Shown piece by piece: positions 1 through 8,131 of a stretch of 64,000 nt of DNA. The notes under the pieces are model-generated. The model saw only the letters and a list, made by a program, of their open reading frames with translations, was not told the origin of the DNA and ran no database searches. This DNA comes from Armatimonas rosea (lineage in GTDB: Bacteria; Armatimonadota; Armatimonadia; Armatimonadales; Armatimonadaceae), in the NCBI RefSeq assembly GCF_014202505.1, contig NZ_JACHGW010000001.1, forward strand, positions 992,001-1,056,000, in the 5' to 3' direction. Position numbers and translations under genes: made by a program. How positions within the stretch are numbered: the stretch's first letter is position 1; each line of letters begins with the position of its first letter.

Positions 1-972
1 CCCCGTGACGGGGTCGACCACGGTGAGGGTCTTGTCGGTCTGGATATCGAGGCCAAACTGGCGGAAGTCTTGCTGGAAGGCGGCCGGGTTCTCTTTCTTC
101 TCCAGCGCCAGCGCCTTGCAGATATCCTGCTCGCCGCTTCCGTCGGCCATGGTCACAAACTGGATAAAGCCCACCGAGACATAGCCGGTGTCGTAGGTCT
201 GGGTGGTCTCGAAGCCGCCCTCCAGAGCGCTCACCTGCGCGAAGCACTTGCGCTCGCTGGGGGAGAAGCCCGCCTCTTTGAAGAGAATCGAAAGCTCGGC
301 CTCGGGGATATCCTTGACCCGCTTGCCGTAGGAGACCACGCCCTTGGCGAAGCGGTAGTAGGCGAAGCGGTCTTTGTCAAAGCGGACATTGTCGCGGTAG
401 ACATAGGGCTCGTCGTTTTCATCGAAGCGCACCGTGTACTGCAGCGGGACAGTCGCATTGTGGAACGCGGCGGGCGGGTTCCCCGCAGCCGCGATCAGCC
501 CGGCGGGCGCGAGGCCCGGATACGGTGGAGGAGTGGGCTGCTGGCGGACGGGCGTGGTGCCGCTGGAGGCAACCGTGGTCTGGTTGGCACCATTGGCGGC
601 ATCGGCGAGGCGCTGTGCCTGAAACTTATCCCAGGCGATCTTGGAGTCGATCCAGCTCTCCCACTCGGTGACTCCGCCCTTGGCGGTCTGGCTGGGGGGG
701 ATCTTCTTGCCACCGGTGACCGCGCGCTGGTAGGCCAGGAACCAGGTCGAGCCCTCGGGGGTGAGGCGCACGGCCCACGGCCCCGGCTTGCCCGGTGTGG
801 GGGAGCTTACCTCGACACTATAGCGCCCTGGCGCGTTCCAGAAAGAGACCAGGGCCTTGCGCTCCGCCTCGGTGAAGAGGGGTTGCTGCTGGGCCGCTTG
901 GGTCTTGTGCACGAGGATGCCGCCGGCAGTTGCGGCGGTCAAGACAAGAGAGATCGGAATTACAGGTCGCAT
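1..972 (-). CDS. Secreted protein with lysozyme-like motif (3' end beyond window)
   Basis: An open frame of 324 codons runs from ATG at 970-972 to the window edge without a stop, so the C-terminus is missing. The start (MRPVIPISLVLTAATAGG) is a short positively charged segment followed by a hydrophobic stretch, a plausible signal peptide or anchor. The middle is Pro/Ala-rich. The last visible ~90 residues carry E-GGF, TYD and S-GFIQF spaced as in lysozyme-fold peptidoglycan hydrolases, where the Glu would be the acid catalyst and the Gln lines the cleft. This is motif recognition only. Cell-wall hydrolase or peptidoglycan binder is the best guess. No operon partner is visible upstream. Confidence 0.6.
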   Translation of the reverse strand, partial: MRPVIPISLVLTAATAGGILVHKTQAAQQQPLFTEAERKALVSFWNAPGRYSVEVSSPTPGKPGPWAVRLTPEGSTWFLAYQRAVTGGKKIPPSQTAKGGVTEWESWIDSKIAWDKFQAQRLADAANGANQTTVASSGTTPVRQQPTPPPYPGLAPAGLIAAAGNPPAAFHNATVPLQYTVRFDENDEPYVYRDNVRFDKDRFAYYRFAKGVVSYGKRVKDIPEAELSILFKEAGFSPSERKCFAQVSALEGGFETTQTYDTGYVSVGFIQFVTMADGSGEQDICKALALEKKENPAAFQQDFRQFGLDIQTDKTLTVVDPVTG

Positions 973-1081
973 AACAATATCCTCGGAAGTATACCGTAAT
1001 TATGCGCGGCCAAGTTCCAAAAAAATACCCATATGCAACCCTTTTCCCCGTTTTGTGTCCGATCTTGCGGAGGTTTCTGCA

Positions 1082-1687
1082 ATGCGTGTCTTACTTTTTC
1101 CTACAGTTGCTCTGATGTGCTCGCTTACCTGTGGCTGTGCCAGCGACTCGTCGCGTGCCCGAGAGGCCGCACGAACCTTTCTCTCTGCGATGAACCGAGG
1201 CGATGCCAGCGCGGCGCAGGCCGTGGCCACCGTGGCTGCCCGCCCCAATATCGCGACCCTGCTCAAGGACAAGAAATCCGAGAGCGGCGGCTTCACCCTG
1301 GGCGAGGCGACCGTAAAAGACGATACCGCGGAGGTGCCGGTCACGCTGACCAGTCGCGACTCCAAGCCCACGACGGGGAGCCTGCTGCTACGACGAGAAG
1401 AGAAAGAGTGGCGTGTCTGGGCGCTACGGCTCCACACCGACGGTGGCCCGGAGCTGACCCTGGACTTTGAGCACCCCGAGCGCATCGTGGGCGAGGCACT
1501 CGGCGCGGCGTTTGGGGAGCTGGCCAAGGGGCTGGAAGGGCTGAGCAAGGGCGCAGAGAAGACCGGGCGCGCTCTGGGGGAGGCGCTCGGGGGCTTTGTG
1601 AAGGGCTTCAGCGACGGTATCGAGAAGAGCGCGCCGAGGCCCGAGGCACCCCGTGGGGGGGAGCTGGATCCCCCCGTGCTTAAGTAG
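1082..1687 (+). CDS. Putative lipoprotein, DUF4878/NTF2-like
   Basis: The ATG at 1082 is preceded by a GGAGG-type ribosome binding site about 9 nt upstream, and an upstream in-frame extension has no such support. The N-terminus (MRVLLFPTVALMCSLTCGC) is a lipoprotein-like signal ending in Cys17/Cys19, so export and lipidation are likely. Residues about 25-125 (REAARTFLSAMNRGDASAA, then beta strands ending WRVWALRL) resemble small NTF2-fold lipoproteins that follow a helix-rich start. The C-terminal third is Gly/Lys/Glu-rich with repeated EALG and KGxxxG steps, probably amphipathic helices. The stop overlaps that of the convergent CapA-like gene. No function is known. Confidence 0.75.
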   Translation: MRVLLFPTVALMCSLTCGCASDSSRAREAARTFLSAMNRGDASAAQAVATVAARPNIATLLKDKKSESGGFTLGEATVKDDTAEVPVTLTSRDSKPTTGSLLLRREEKEWRVWALRLHTDGGPELTLDFEHPERIVGEALGAAFGELAKGLEGLSKGAEKTGRALGEALGGFVKGFSDGIEKSAPRPEAPRGGELDPPVLK

Positions 1688-2621
1688 TCAGCTGGCCGTC
1701 GGGGCCAAGCTTAGGGGCGCTCTTGCCAAAATCCGCCTGGGAGAGCGCCCTTACGAGGGTGAGGGCCTGCTTCTTGGGGTCGGGGAGTGGGCCGCCAGGG
1801 GAGCGCTGGAGCAGGGGATGGAGCTGGCCGCGCACAAACCTCCCCTCCTCATCCAGGGTGACCTGAAGGACGGCGGAGACCCCGCAGGGACCGCGTAGGT
1901 TCATCCGCCCGTAGGTGGCAAAGTTCCCCAGCGAGTAGGCGATCAGGTGCCCCTTGTAGAGCTCCATTCCCCGCAGGACATGCGGCCCGTGCCCGATCAC
2001 CAGCGAGGCGCCCGCCTCGATCACGGCGTGGGCAAAGCGCCGCAGGTCGCCGCGGGCCTCGGCGAAGAACCCCTCGGTGCCGCGGGGGACATGCTGGTGT
2101 GCCGCTCCCTCCGCGCCGCCATGAAACGAGACCACGACCCGCGAGCTCTGGGCGCGTGCTGCGGCCACGAGCCGTCGTGCGGTCGCGATATCGTTGAGGT
2201 TGGGCGAGATGGGGTTGGTCGCAAAGCCTAGAAAGGCCACTTCCTTGACCAGCACGGCCGTGCCACTCGCGCCCGCCGCTGCGATTTTGAGGCGCTTGAG
2301 GGTCTGGAGTGTCTGGGTGCGGCCCGTGGCCTGGAAGTCGCCTGCATGGTTGTTAGCGACGGACAGCACCTCAAAGCCGGCCTCTTGGAGCCACTTGCCG
2401 TAGCGTGTCGGGGTGCGAAAGGCGAAGCTATGGGCCGCGTTCGCCTTTGCCGGGGTGACCGTGCCACCGTCGCAGAGCGGCCCCTCCAGGTTGCCAAAGG
2501 CGATATCGGCGGCCCGAAGCAGCGCGGCAGCAGGCAGGAGGATGTTCTTTTGCGGGAGCCGGGGCGACGGCCAGTCGCTCCCCAGCATGATATCCCCGAC
2601 CGCGGCAATCGTGACCGGCAT
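1680..2621 (-). CDS. CapA-family metallophosphatase-like protein
   Basis: A 313-residue protein of the PGA_cap (CapA) family, a calcineurin-like phosphoesterase fold first known from poly-gamma-glutamate capsule synthesis. The family pattern is present in order: VGDIMLG near residue 8, NLEGPL, ANNHAGD, SFHGGAEG, then IGHGPHVLRGMELYKG and SLGNF. No signal peptide is visible, unlike many CapA proteins. It is the last gene of a tight minus-strand run: its ATG lies 1 nt after the stop of the glycosidase gene, which itself overlaps the Ntn-hydrolase gene. Coexpression with a glycosidase suggests polymer turnover rather than polyglutamate synthesis, since no capBC genes are near. Confidence 0.85.
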   Translation of the reverse strand: MPVTIAAVGDIMLGSDWPSPRLPQKNILLPAAALLRAADIAFGNLEGPLCDGGTVTPAKANAAHSFAFRTPTRYGKWLQEAGFEVLSVANNHAGDFQATGRTQTLQTLKRLKIAAAGASGTAVLVKEVAFLGFATNPISPNLNDIATARRLVAAARAQSSRVVVSFHGGAEGAAHQHVPRGTEGFFAEARGDLRRFAHAVIEAGASLVIGHGPHVLRGMELYKGHLIAYSLGNFATYGRMNLRGPCGVSAVLQVTLDEEGRFVRGQLHPLLQRSPGGPLPDPKKQALTLVRALSQADFGKSAPKLGPDGQLTT

Positions 2622-2622
2622 G

Positions 2623-3777
2623 CTACTTCACCTGAAACGGAACGTTGGCGGTCGCCGCGCCGCCGTGGCTATCGCGGACATAGACAAAGAGGCGGTAGGC
2701 TCCTGGTTCGGTGGGAGCAGCGAGGGTGAAGGGCTTGCCGGCCTCTCCCGGAAGCTCGGTGAGCCAGGCATTGTTCTCGCGGCGTAACTCCCAGCGCACC
2801 CGCACCGGCCCGCTCGCACGCACGGCGACTGTCGCAGAGACCGTGGCACCAGGCGCGACCGTCTTGCCCTCGGCGGTGCTGGTCAGGCTCACCAGCTCCG
2901 GGCAGGGCTTGGCAACGGGCTTGCCGGTCCACGCCTGAGTCAGCACATCCACCGAGGCGAGCTTCTCACTTGTTTTCGGGAGAAACATCCCAAACCAGGT
3001 CACGGTCCCCTCAACTTTATCATCCCAATGGAACACGTAGCTCCCCAGGCAGCTCGCCTGCCCCGCGACCGCGCGGGCGTAGCTCTCGGCGTAGCGCCGG
3101 GCCTTCTGGGTGCTGCTCTCCTCGCGGGGGGCGCCCCACTCGGTCTTGCCGACCTCCCAGGGGCCCAGCGGCCCAAACTCCGTGAGGACATAGGGCTTGG
3201 TCCAGCCCGCTTTTCTAAGGCGCTCGGGCAGGCTGGGGGCACCGCCGTAGGAGTTGATCCCCAGGATATCGATCGAGGGCGCGAGCTGCTTGAGCTGGGC
3301 GATCTTCTTATCGCTGATCTCGGCGACTACGGTCATGACCGGGTGGTCGGGGTCGGCCTTATGGACAGACTGCGCGGCCTGCTCCAGGTGCTTCCACATC
3401 GCCTCGCTCTCGGTATCGTCGAGGCCGACCTCCATCTCATTGCCCAGTGCCCAGCAGAGCAGCGCGGGGTGGTCTTTGTAGCGGGCGACATGGCCGTAGA
3501 CCGCCTCCAGCTGTCCCGCGACTGCCTTGGGATCGGTGTAGCGGAAGCCATGCTCTTTGTGGCCCAGCCAGATCCCCACGGTGACACTCAGCCCGAGGCG
3601 CTGGCACTTATCGAGCATCCCGCCCGCTTCATCGGCGCCCCAGGTGCGGATCGAGTTTCCGCCTGCCGCGACCAGGTCCTCCAGCAGGTGAGCACCTGCC
3701 GCCCCGCGGATAAAGTAGGGCTTGCCCTCGCGCTTGAGCTGCCAGCCGCTTGTTGTTTTTTCTAGTGTTGTCTTCAT
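2623..3777 (-). CDS. Glycoside hydrolase, clan GH-A (GH2-like TIM barrel) with C-terminal Ig-like domain
   Basis: A 384-residue protein. Residues 1-290 form a GH2-type catalytic barrel: FIRGAAGA and NSIRTWG at the start, the acid/base pair N113-E114 in LGNEME, and the predicted nucleophile E200 in LTEFGP. Residues about 300-384 look like an Ig/fibronectin-like beta domain (PVRVRWELRR, GAYRLFVYVRDSHGG). The N-terminal sugar-binding and Ig domains of full GH2 enzymes are missing and there is no signal peptide, so it should act inside the cell on a small glycoside. Its ATG overlaps the TGA of the Ntn-hydrolase gene, and CapA follows after 1 nt. The substrate cannot be deduced. Confidence 0.85.
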   Translation of the reverse strand: MKTTLEKTTSGWQLKREGKPYFIRGAAGAHLLEDLVAAGGNSIRTWGADEAGGMLDKCQRLGLSVTVGIWLGHKEHGFRYTDPKAVAGQLEAVYGHVARYKDHPALLCWALGNEMEVGLDDTESEAMWKHLEQAAQSVHKADPDHPVMTVVAEISDKKIAQLKQLAPSIDILGINSYGGAPSLPERLRKAGWTKPYVLTEFGPLGPWEVGKTEWGAPREESSTQKARRYAESYARAVAGQASCLGSYVFHWDDKVEGTVTWFGMFLPKTSEKLASVDVLTQAWTGKPVAKPCPELVSLTSTAEGKTVAPGATVSATVAVRASGPVRVRWELRRENNAWLTELPGEAGKPFTLAAPTEPGAYRLFVYVRDSHGGAATANVPFQVK

Positions 3778-4346
3778 ACTAGCTCCACTTTATAACAGAC
3801 TGCCGGGAGCCCGGTGCTGTCATTGAACTCCGCTGAGGCCGCAATCGCCTTGTTCGCGAGGTCCTCTGCCGTCAGCGACGGGTCGTCGTAGAGCGCCCAG
3901 AGGGCGCCCATGGCGTACTGCGAGCCGCTCCCGTAGGCGTAGAAGCGCGTGAAGGCCTGCACCAGCCGGTCGGAGTCTACCCCAAAGATGCCGTGGGGAC
4001 TGGCGATCAAGGAGTCAAAGCGCGTCGACTCCACGGCGTTGGAGTCGTCCTCGTTGGGGTTGAGGAAGTAGCGCTCTTTGCAGGCATGGTGGAGCATCAG
4101 CCAGGTCGCGTAGATATCGTCGGGGTCGGTGAACTTAGGCGCGGTCTTGAGGCTGCCAAAGTAGTTCTTGAGCATGTGGCGCGCGCTGGAGGGGCCACAG
4201 TAGGCGACAAAGCCCTTGCCCACGGGGACAATTTTCTGGTGGTTGACCACGTAGTCGGCGGTCTCTTTCTGGCTGCCCCACTTGGTAAGCGTATCGGCGG
4301 CGATAGCGGCCTGTTCGCCCTTACGGACCACGACAATCGTTGACAT
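3774..4346 (-). CDS. Proteasome-type Ntn hydrolase (HslV/BPH-like) with Ser at position 1
   Basis: A 190-residue protein of the proteasome beta/HslV superfamily. After removal of Met the chain would start S1-T2-I3-V4-V5-V6-R7-K8-G9, aligning with TTIVSVRR of HslV, and Asp17 falls in IAADTLTKWG as expected. The long middle (YFLNPNEDD, DSLIASPHGIFGVDS, YAYGSGSQYAMGALWALYDD) is the glycine-rich core of stand-alone bacterial beta-subunit homologues such as BPH. Codon 2 is TCA (Ser), where self-compartmentalising proteases of this fold normally have Thr. No HslU or other AAA unfoldase is adjacent. A TATAAT box ends 6 nt before the ATG, suggesting a leaderless mRNA for the whole operon. Confidence 0.85.
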   Translation of the reverse strand: MSTIVVVRKGEQAAIAADTLTKWGSQKETADYVVNHQKIVPVGKGFVAYCGPSSARHMLKNYFGSLKTAPKFTDPDDIYATWLMLHHACKERYFLNPNEDDSNAVESTRFDSLIASPHGIFGVDSDRLVQAFTRFYAYGSGSQYAMGALWALYDDPSLTAEDLANKAIAASAEFNDSTGLPAVCYKVELV

Positions 4347-4352
4347 GGTGCT

Positions 4353-4358
4353 ATTATA
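4353..4358 (-). promoter_or_regulatory. -10 box TATAAT, 6 nt before the Ntn-hydrolase ATG
   Basis: A perfect consensus on the minus strand. The expected transcription start falls on or next to the ATG. A GGAGG lies upstream of the box, outside the predicted mRNA. Confidence 0.55.
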
Positions 4359-4370
4359 ACCTCCTGGTTT

Positions 4371-5087
4371 CTAGCGAGGGGAGTCTGGCACCCGCTCCAG
4401 GCCAAAGACCTCCACCTCTACCCCCGGGGAGTAGTGCGCCAGGAGCGGCGGCGTCTCTAGCGGAAAGCCTGCGGCGTGGGTGAGGTTCTGGCTAAGCTCG
4501 GCGTAGACCGCGGGCTGGAACTGGTAGGGTGGGTGGGCGACCCGGCCGGAGTAGAGGGTGCTGCCCGCGATACTAAAGAGCAGGTAGCGCTCCACGAGAA
4601 AGTGCTCCAGGGTCTGGGGGGCGGCGGGAGCGAGCACGGTGCCGGGCTCGGGGGCGTAGCGCAGGCGGCAGTGGGCGGGGCGGGGTGGGTGAGTGAGGCG
4701 CTCCGTGGCGTAGTGAATCTGGGAACCGTCGTGCTGGAGGCGCATCTTGGCCCAGTGGTAGGGGAGCTTGAAGAGCCCACGCGCCAGCTCGACCGCGATC
4801 GGGTTGGCGGCCTCCAGGCTAAAAAAATAGACTCCTGCGCGCCCCGCGTTGTCCCGAACATAGACTCGGACATTGGTCTCGTGAAAGTGCGAGAGCCAGG
4901 GAACGGGGGGCGACCAGACGGGCCGGACATTGCGCATGGTAAAGGGCACCAGCCCGAGATAGGTCTTGCCCGCAAAGGTATCGACTGTCAGGCCTGGGGG
5001 AAGGCGAGCCTGCACCGCATCGGGGGAGACCTCCCAGTGGAGAAACAGTAGCTCGCGCCACTCCTGGCGCATCACGACTCTTGACAT
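4371..5087 (-). CDS. DUF2071 (YqjF-like) family protein
   Basis: A 238-residue protein matching the DUF2071/COG2071 pattern: WRELLFLHWEVSPDAVQARL at the start, then FAGKTYLGLVPFTM, HETNVRVYV, GVYFFSLEA, LPYHWAKM and LEHFLVERYLLFS. The family has an acetoacetate-decarboxylase-like fold and no established reaction. I chose ATG 5087 (MSRVVMRQEWREL) over an upstream in-frame start at 5132 because the family homology begins there and a TATGCT box sits 7 nt before it. It is transcribed divergently from the SHOCT gene. Confidence 0.8.
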   Translation of the reverse strand: MSRVVMRQEWRELLFLHWEVSPDAVQARLPPGLTVDTFAGKTYLGLVPFTMRNVRPVWSPPVPWLSHFHETNVRVYVRDNAGRAGVYFFSLEAANPIAVELARGLFKLPYHWAKMRLQHDGSQIHYATERLTHPPRPAHCRLRYAPEPGTVLAPAAPQTLEHFLVERYLLFSIAGSTLYSGRVAHPPYQFQPAVYAELSQNLTHAAGFPLETPPLLAHYSPGVEVEVFGLERVPDSPR

Positions 5088-5094
5088 GCAACTT

Positions 5095-5100
5095 AGCATA
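5095..5100 (-). promoter_or_regulatory. -10 box TATGCT, 7 nt before the DUF2071 ATG
   Basis: The minus-strand hexamer close to ATG 5087 implies a leaderless message. It shares a 50-bp divergent region with the box at 5122. Confidence 0.4.
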
Positions 5101-5121
5101 CCGTTTCTCTGTCTATGAGGG

Positions 5122-5127
5122 TAGGAT
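5122..5127 (+). promoter_or_regulatory. -10 box TAGGAT, 10 nt before the SHOCT-gene ATG
   Basis: TAGGAT on the plus strand predicts a leader of at most a few nucleotides for the gene at 5138. Confidence 0.35.
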
Positions 5128-5137
5128 AACAACCACT

Positions 5138-5956
5138 ATGCCGGATAGCGACAACATTCTCTCCCTTGCTAAAATGCTGGGCAACCAGGCCAAGAAAAAG
5201 GTCAAGGAAGCCCTCGGTACCGAGGAAGAAGACAAAAAGCGGGGCCCGACCCCGTGGCCCCCGATGAGGAACGAAGATATGAGCTACATGGAGCCCGACT
5301 GGGATGAGCTAGACCGCAAGGCCAATGCCATTGTCATCACGTACACCACTGTCTCTGCGGCGGCGACCGTCCTGCCGCTCGTCGATGTTGCCGTGGTGAC
5401 CGCGACCTTCTCGAAGATGGCCACGGAGCTTGCGGGAGTCTACCAGGTGCTGGTCTCGGCCAAGCGGGCGCGACAGATGGGCTGGGCGATCGCCTCCACG
5501 ACCGGCGCGGTGCTGGGGGCGACCTACGGCGCGGCGTACGCGGCCAGCAAGATCGCCAAGTTTATTCCGGGAGCCGGGTACTTGGTCTCGGTCGCCATTC
5601 AGGCACCCCTGACCGCCGCCGTGGCCTGGGCCGCCGGCGACTCGCTCAAGAACTATTTCAAGGCCTGCCGCCAGGGGCGCGACCCGGGGATCGAGGCGCT
5701 GAAAGAGTCGTTTACCAACACGCTCCACCTCAAGCTCAAGACCGTCAAGCTGCCGGGCGGAAAAGACGCCGAGGTGGCGGAGCCTGCCGCGGGCAAGACC
5801 GCAGCCAAGGCCGCGAGCGCCAGCGCCGACGAGCCACGGGACAATGTCTCGGAGACAGTCGAGAAGCTGGCGATGATGCACGAGCTGCTCAAGCAGGGAG
5901 CGATCTCGCAGGCGGAGTATGACAAGAAGCGCGCCGAGCTCCTCAGCAGAATCTAA
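5138..5956 (+). CDS. Membrane-associated protein with C-terminal SHOCT domain
   Basis: 272 residues from ATG 5138. Residues about 65-175 hold three or four long hydrophobic or Ala/Gly-rich segments (AIVITYTTVSAAATVLPLVD, AIASTTGAVLGATYGAAYAA, YLVSVAIQAPLTAAVAWAAG) resembling DUF697/YcjF-type helical membrane domains. A Lys/Ala/Glu-rich linker follows, then a SHOCT motif at the end (EKLAMMHELLKQGAISQAEY and onward to the terminus), typical of short C-terminal interaction modules. The function is unknown. The gene is divergent from DUF2071 and convergent with the GGDEF-EAL gene, with a strong hairpin between them. Confidence 0.75.
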   Translation: MPDSDNILSLAKMLGNQAKKKVKEALGTEEEDKKRGPTPWPPMRNEDMSYMEPDWDELDRKANAIVITYTTVSAAATVLPLVDVAVVTATFSKMATELAGVYQVLVSAKRARQMGWAIASTTGAVLGATYGAAYAASKIAKFIPGAGYLVSVAIQAPLTAAVAWAAGDSLKNYFKACRQGRDPGIEALKESFTNTLHLKLKTVKLPGGKDAEVAEPAAGKTAAKAASASADEPRDNVSETVEKLAMMHELLKQGAISQAEYDKKRAELLSRI

Positions 5957-5978
5957 AGTAGAGAAGAGAGATCACACG

Positions 5979-6009
5979 GAGGCTCTCGCGGCTAGGCCGC
6001 GAGGGCCTC
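5979..6009 (+). terminator. Rho-independent terminator after the SHOCT gene
   Basis: Arms GAGGCTCTCGCGGC and GGCCGCGAGGGCCTC form a nearly perfect GC-rich hairpin followed by TTTT. It overlaps the 3' end of the convergent GGDEF-EAL gene, so its sequence also encodes that protein's last residues. Confidence 0.75.
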
Positions 6010-8097
6010 TTTTGCTTCTGGTAGCTCTTGCACCTGCGGGTTGAGCCGCGCCAGCAGGGCGGGCACCTCGTGGGCGGGAACCGCCGGGGAGACGAGGAAG
6101 CCCTGGATACGATCACAGCCCAGCTCCGCGAGGAGGCGGCGCTGCTCCTCGTACTCCACCCCCTCGGCCACGACCTCAAGGTTCAGGGCGTGGGAGAGCT
6201 CGATAATGGCGCGGATGATCGCCTGGGTCTGGGGGGCGTTGAGCATATCTACCAGGAAGGTCGCATCGATCTTGAGGCAGTCCAGCGGCAGGTCCCGCAA
6301 GTACGAGAGCGACGAGTACCCGGTGCCGAAGTCGTCCACGGCGAGGCGGGTGCCCAGGTGGTGGAGGCCGTCGAGGGTGCGCAGGGCCACGGCCTTGCGG
6401 TCCAAAAGGGCAGACTCGGTGATCTCGACCTCTAGCTGGTGTGCGGGCAGGCCGGTCGCCTCCAGGGTCTGCTCCACACGCCGCAGGAACCACGGCTGGG
6501 TCAGCTGGAGAGTCGAGACATTGACCGCCACAATCGGGCAGAAGCCGAACTCACGGAGCCAGGTGGCCGCTTGCTCACAGACATTCTGCAGGATCCAAGA
6601 GCCCAGCGGCTCGATCAGGCCACACTCCTCCGCGACCGCGATAAAGCGTGCCGGGCTGATCGGGGACTCGTCCTTGGGCCGGTTCCAGCGCAGGAGCGCC
6701 TCCATGTAGTCCACGGCCCCGGTCTTTGGGTTGGTCTGCGGCTGGTAGTGCATCTCAAACTCCCCCAGCTCCAGAGCGCGGCGCAGGCAACGCTCTTGCC
6801 GGAGCCGCTCTTGCGCATCGTTGTTCATGGCGTGGGTGAAGTAGCGGAAGGTGTTGCCCACCTTCTTGGCCTGGTACATCGCGACATCCGCGTGCCGGAT
6901 GAGCGTCTCCGCATCTGCGCCATCGTCGGGGTAGGTGCTGATCCCAATGCTTGTCGAGACAAAGAGCTCCTGGCCTTGAATTGTCACGGGCCGTGCCACC
7001 GCTGCGAGCAGGCGTCGCACCAGCACCTCGATCTCCTCGCGGGAGTGGATGGGATTGAGCAGGATCGTGAACTCATCGCCGCCCATGCGCCCGATCACAT
7101 CGTTGCCGCGGAGCGTGTCCCGCAGGCGCTGGGCGACAATCCGCAGGAGCGAGTCGCCGGTCTCATGGCCCAGGGAGTCGTTGATGCGCTTGAAGCCATC
7201 GAGGTCCAGAAAGAGAGTGGCGAGGAGCTGGCCATCCGGGAGAGTGGTGATCGCATCGCGGACCTGCTCCTGGAAGTAGCTCCGGTTGGAGAGCTCGGTA
7301 AGAATATCGTGGCGGGTGCGCCAGAGGACACGCTCCTCGCTGACAATCTGGGGGCTGACATCGCGGCTGGAGCAGAGGTAGCGTGCCGGAGCCCAGCTGT
7401 CTTCCAGGCGACGTACTCGTGTCTCCAGCCAGATCCACTCGCCCTGCCGGGTACTGTGCCGCCAGCGAACCGTGGTCTCTCCGCGACGTTTGAGCGACTT
7501 GAGTGCCTGAAGTGCTTTTTTCTGATCGTCGGGGTGCATCTTCTGAAAGGCGGAGCGCCCGATCAGCTGGCGCGTCGGAAAGCCTGTCAGGCGCTTGAGC
7601 GCGGGAGTGGCAAAGAGCGTGTTGAGGTGGGCATCGTGGAGGCTGACGACATCATCCAGGAGCTCCATCATCTGGCCGTACTTCTGCGGGTCGGGGAGGA
7701 AGGCTCTCTCCGCGCTCAGCGGGGTGATGTCCTGGGCACTCAGGTGAAAGCGCGCGACCTCGTCGCTTGCGGAGAGCAGAGGGACAACCGTCGCTGTGAG
7801 AAGAACCGCCGGCTGGCTATGGTACTGGAGCTTGAGAAAACCCTGCCAGTGCTGGCTCTCTTGGGCCTGCTTGAGGACATCCAGGTGGCTCAGAGGAGCG
7901 GTCTCCGTCGGGGTATCGAGCTCCTCCAGTGTCGTGGCCCAGAGCATCTGTGCCAGTTCCGTGGTGAGAACAAGGCGCTCCGTGGTGGGATTGAGGTAGA
8001 CCAGGCGTCCCAGCGGATCGAGGAGGCACGAGATGTCCGGGCTTTTCTGCGAAGCGGCCGCAAGCCAGAGCATCCATTCCGACGTTTCCTGAGTCAT
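5992..8097 (-). CDS. PAS-GGDEF-EAL cyclic di-GMP protein
   Basis: 701 residues from ATG 8097; an in-frame extension to 8259 would run into the next gene. Residues 1-260 contain two PAS-like sensor regions (LDPLGRLVYLNPTTERLV; LTGFPTRQLIGRSAF, PDDQKKALQALK). Next is a diguanylate cyclase domain with intact MGGDEF near residue 338 and an RGND product-inhibition site just before it. The phosphodiesterase domain follows with EALLRW near 466, NVS, DDFGTGYSSLSYLRDLP and LDCLKIDATF. Both domains look catalytically complete. There are no membrane segments, so the signal is probably cytosolic. It neighbours exopolysaccharide-type genes, which c-di-GMP often controls. Confidence 0.93.
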   Translation of the reverse strand: MTQETSEWMLWLAAASQKSPDISCLLDPLGRLVYLNPTTERLVLTTELAQMLWATTLEELDTPTETAPLSHLDVLKQAQESQHWQGFLKLQYHSQPAVLLTATVVPLLSASDEVARFHLSAQDITPLSAERAFLPDPQKYGQMMELLDDVVSLHDAHLNTLFATPALKRLTGFPTRQLIGRSAFQKMHPDDQKKALQALKSLKRRGETTVRWRHSTRQGEWIWLETRVRRLEDSWAPARYLCSSRDVSPQIVSEERVLWRTRHDILTELSNRSYFQEQVRDAITTLPDGQLLATLFLDLDGFKRINDSLGHETGDSLLRIVAQRLRDTLRGNDVIGRMGGDEFTILLNPIHSREEIEVLVRRLLAAVARPVTIQGQELFVSTSIGISTYPDDGADAETLIRHADVAMYQAKKVGNTFRYFTHAMNNDAQERLRQERCLRRALELGEFEMHYQPQTNPKTGAVDYMEALLRWNRPKDESPISPARFIAVAEECGLIEPLGSWILQNVCEQAATWLREFGFCPIVAVNVSTLQLTQPWFLRRVEQTLEATGLPAHQLEVEITESALLDRKAVALRTLDGLHHLGTRLAVDDFGTGYSSLSYLRDLPLDCLKIDATFLVDMLNAPQTQAIIRAIIELSHALNLEVVAEGVEYEEQRRLLAELGCDRIQGFLVSPAVPAHEVPALLARLNPQVQELPEAKEALAA

Positions 8098-8106
8098 TCT
8101 AGAGAT

Positions 8107-8112
8107 ATTATG
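8107..8112 (-). promoter_or_regulatory. -10 box CATAAT, 9 nt before the GGDEF-EAL ATG
   Basis: The A/T-rich minus-strand sequence between 8098 and 8120 gives CATAAT or the overlapping TAATAT; either predicts an almost leaderless mRNA. Confidence 0.4.
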
Positions 8113-8131
8113 GTTTTTCCAACAGGAATGT

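Noticed and set aside
3774-4346. HslV protease annotation.
   Set aside because: No HslU gene nearby, and the core (YFLNPNEDD, ASPHGIFGVDS) fits stand-alone proteasome homologues better.
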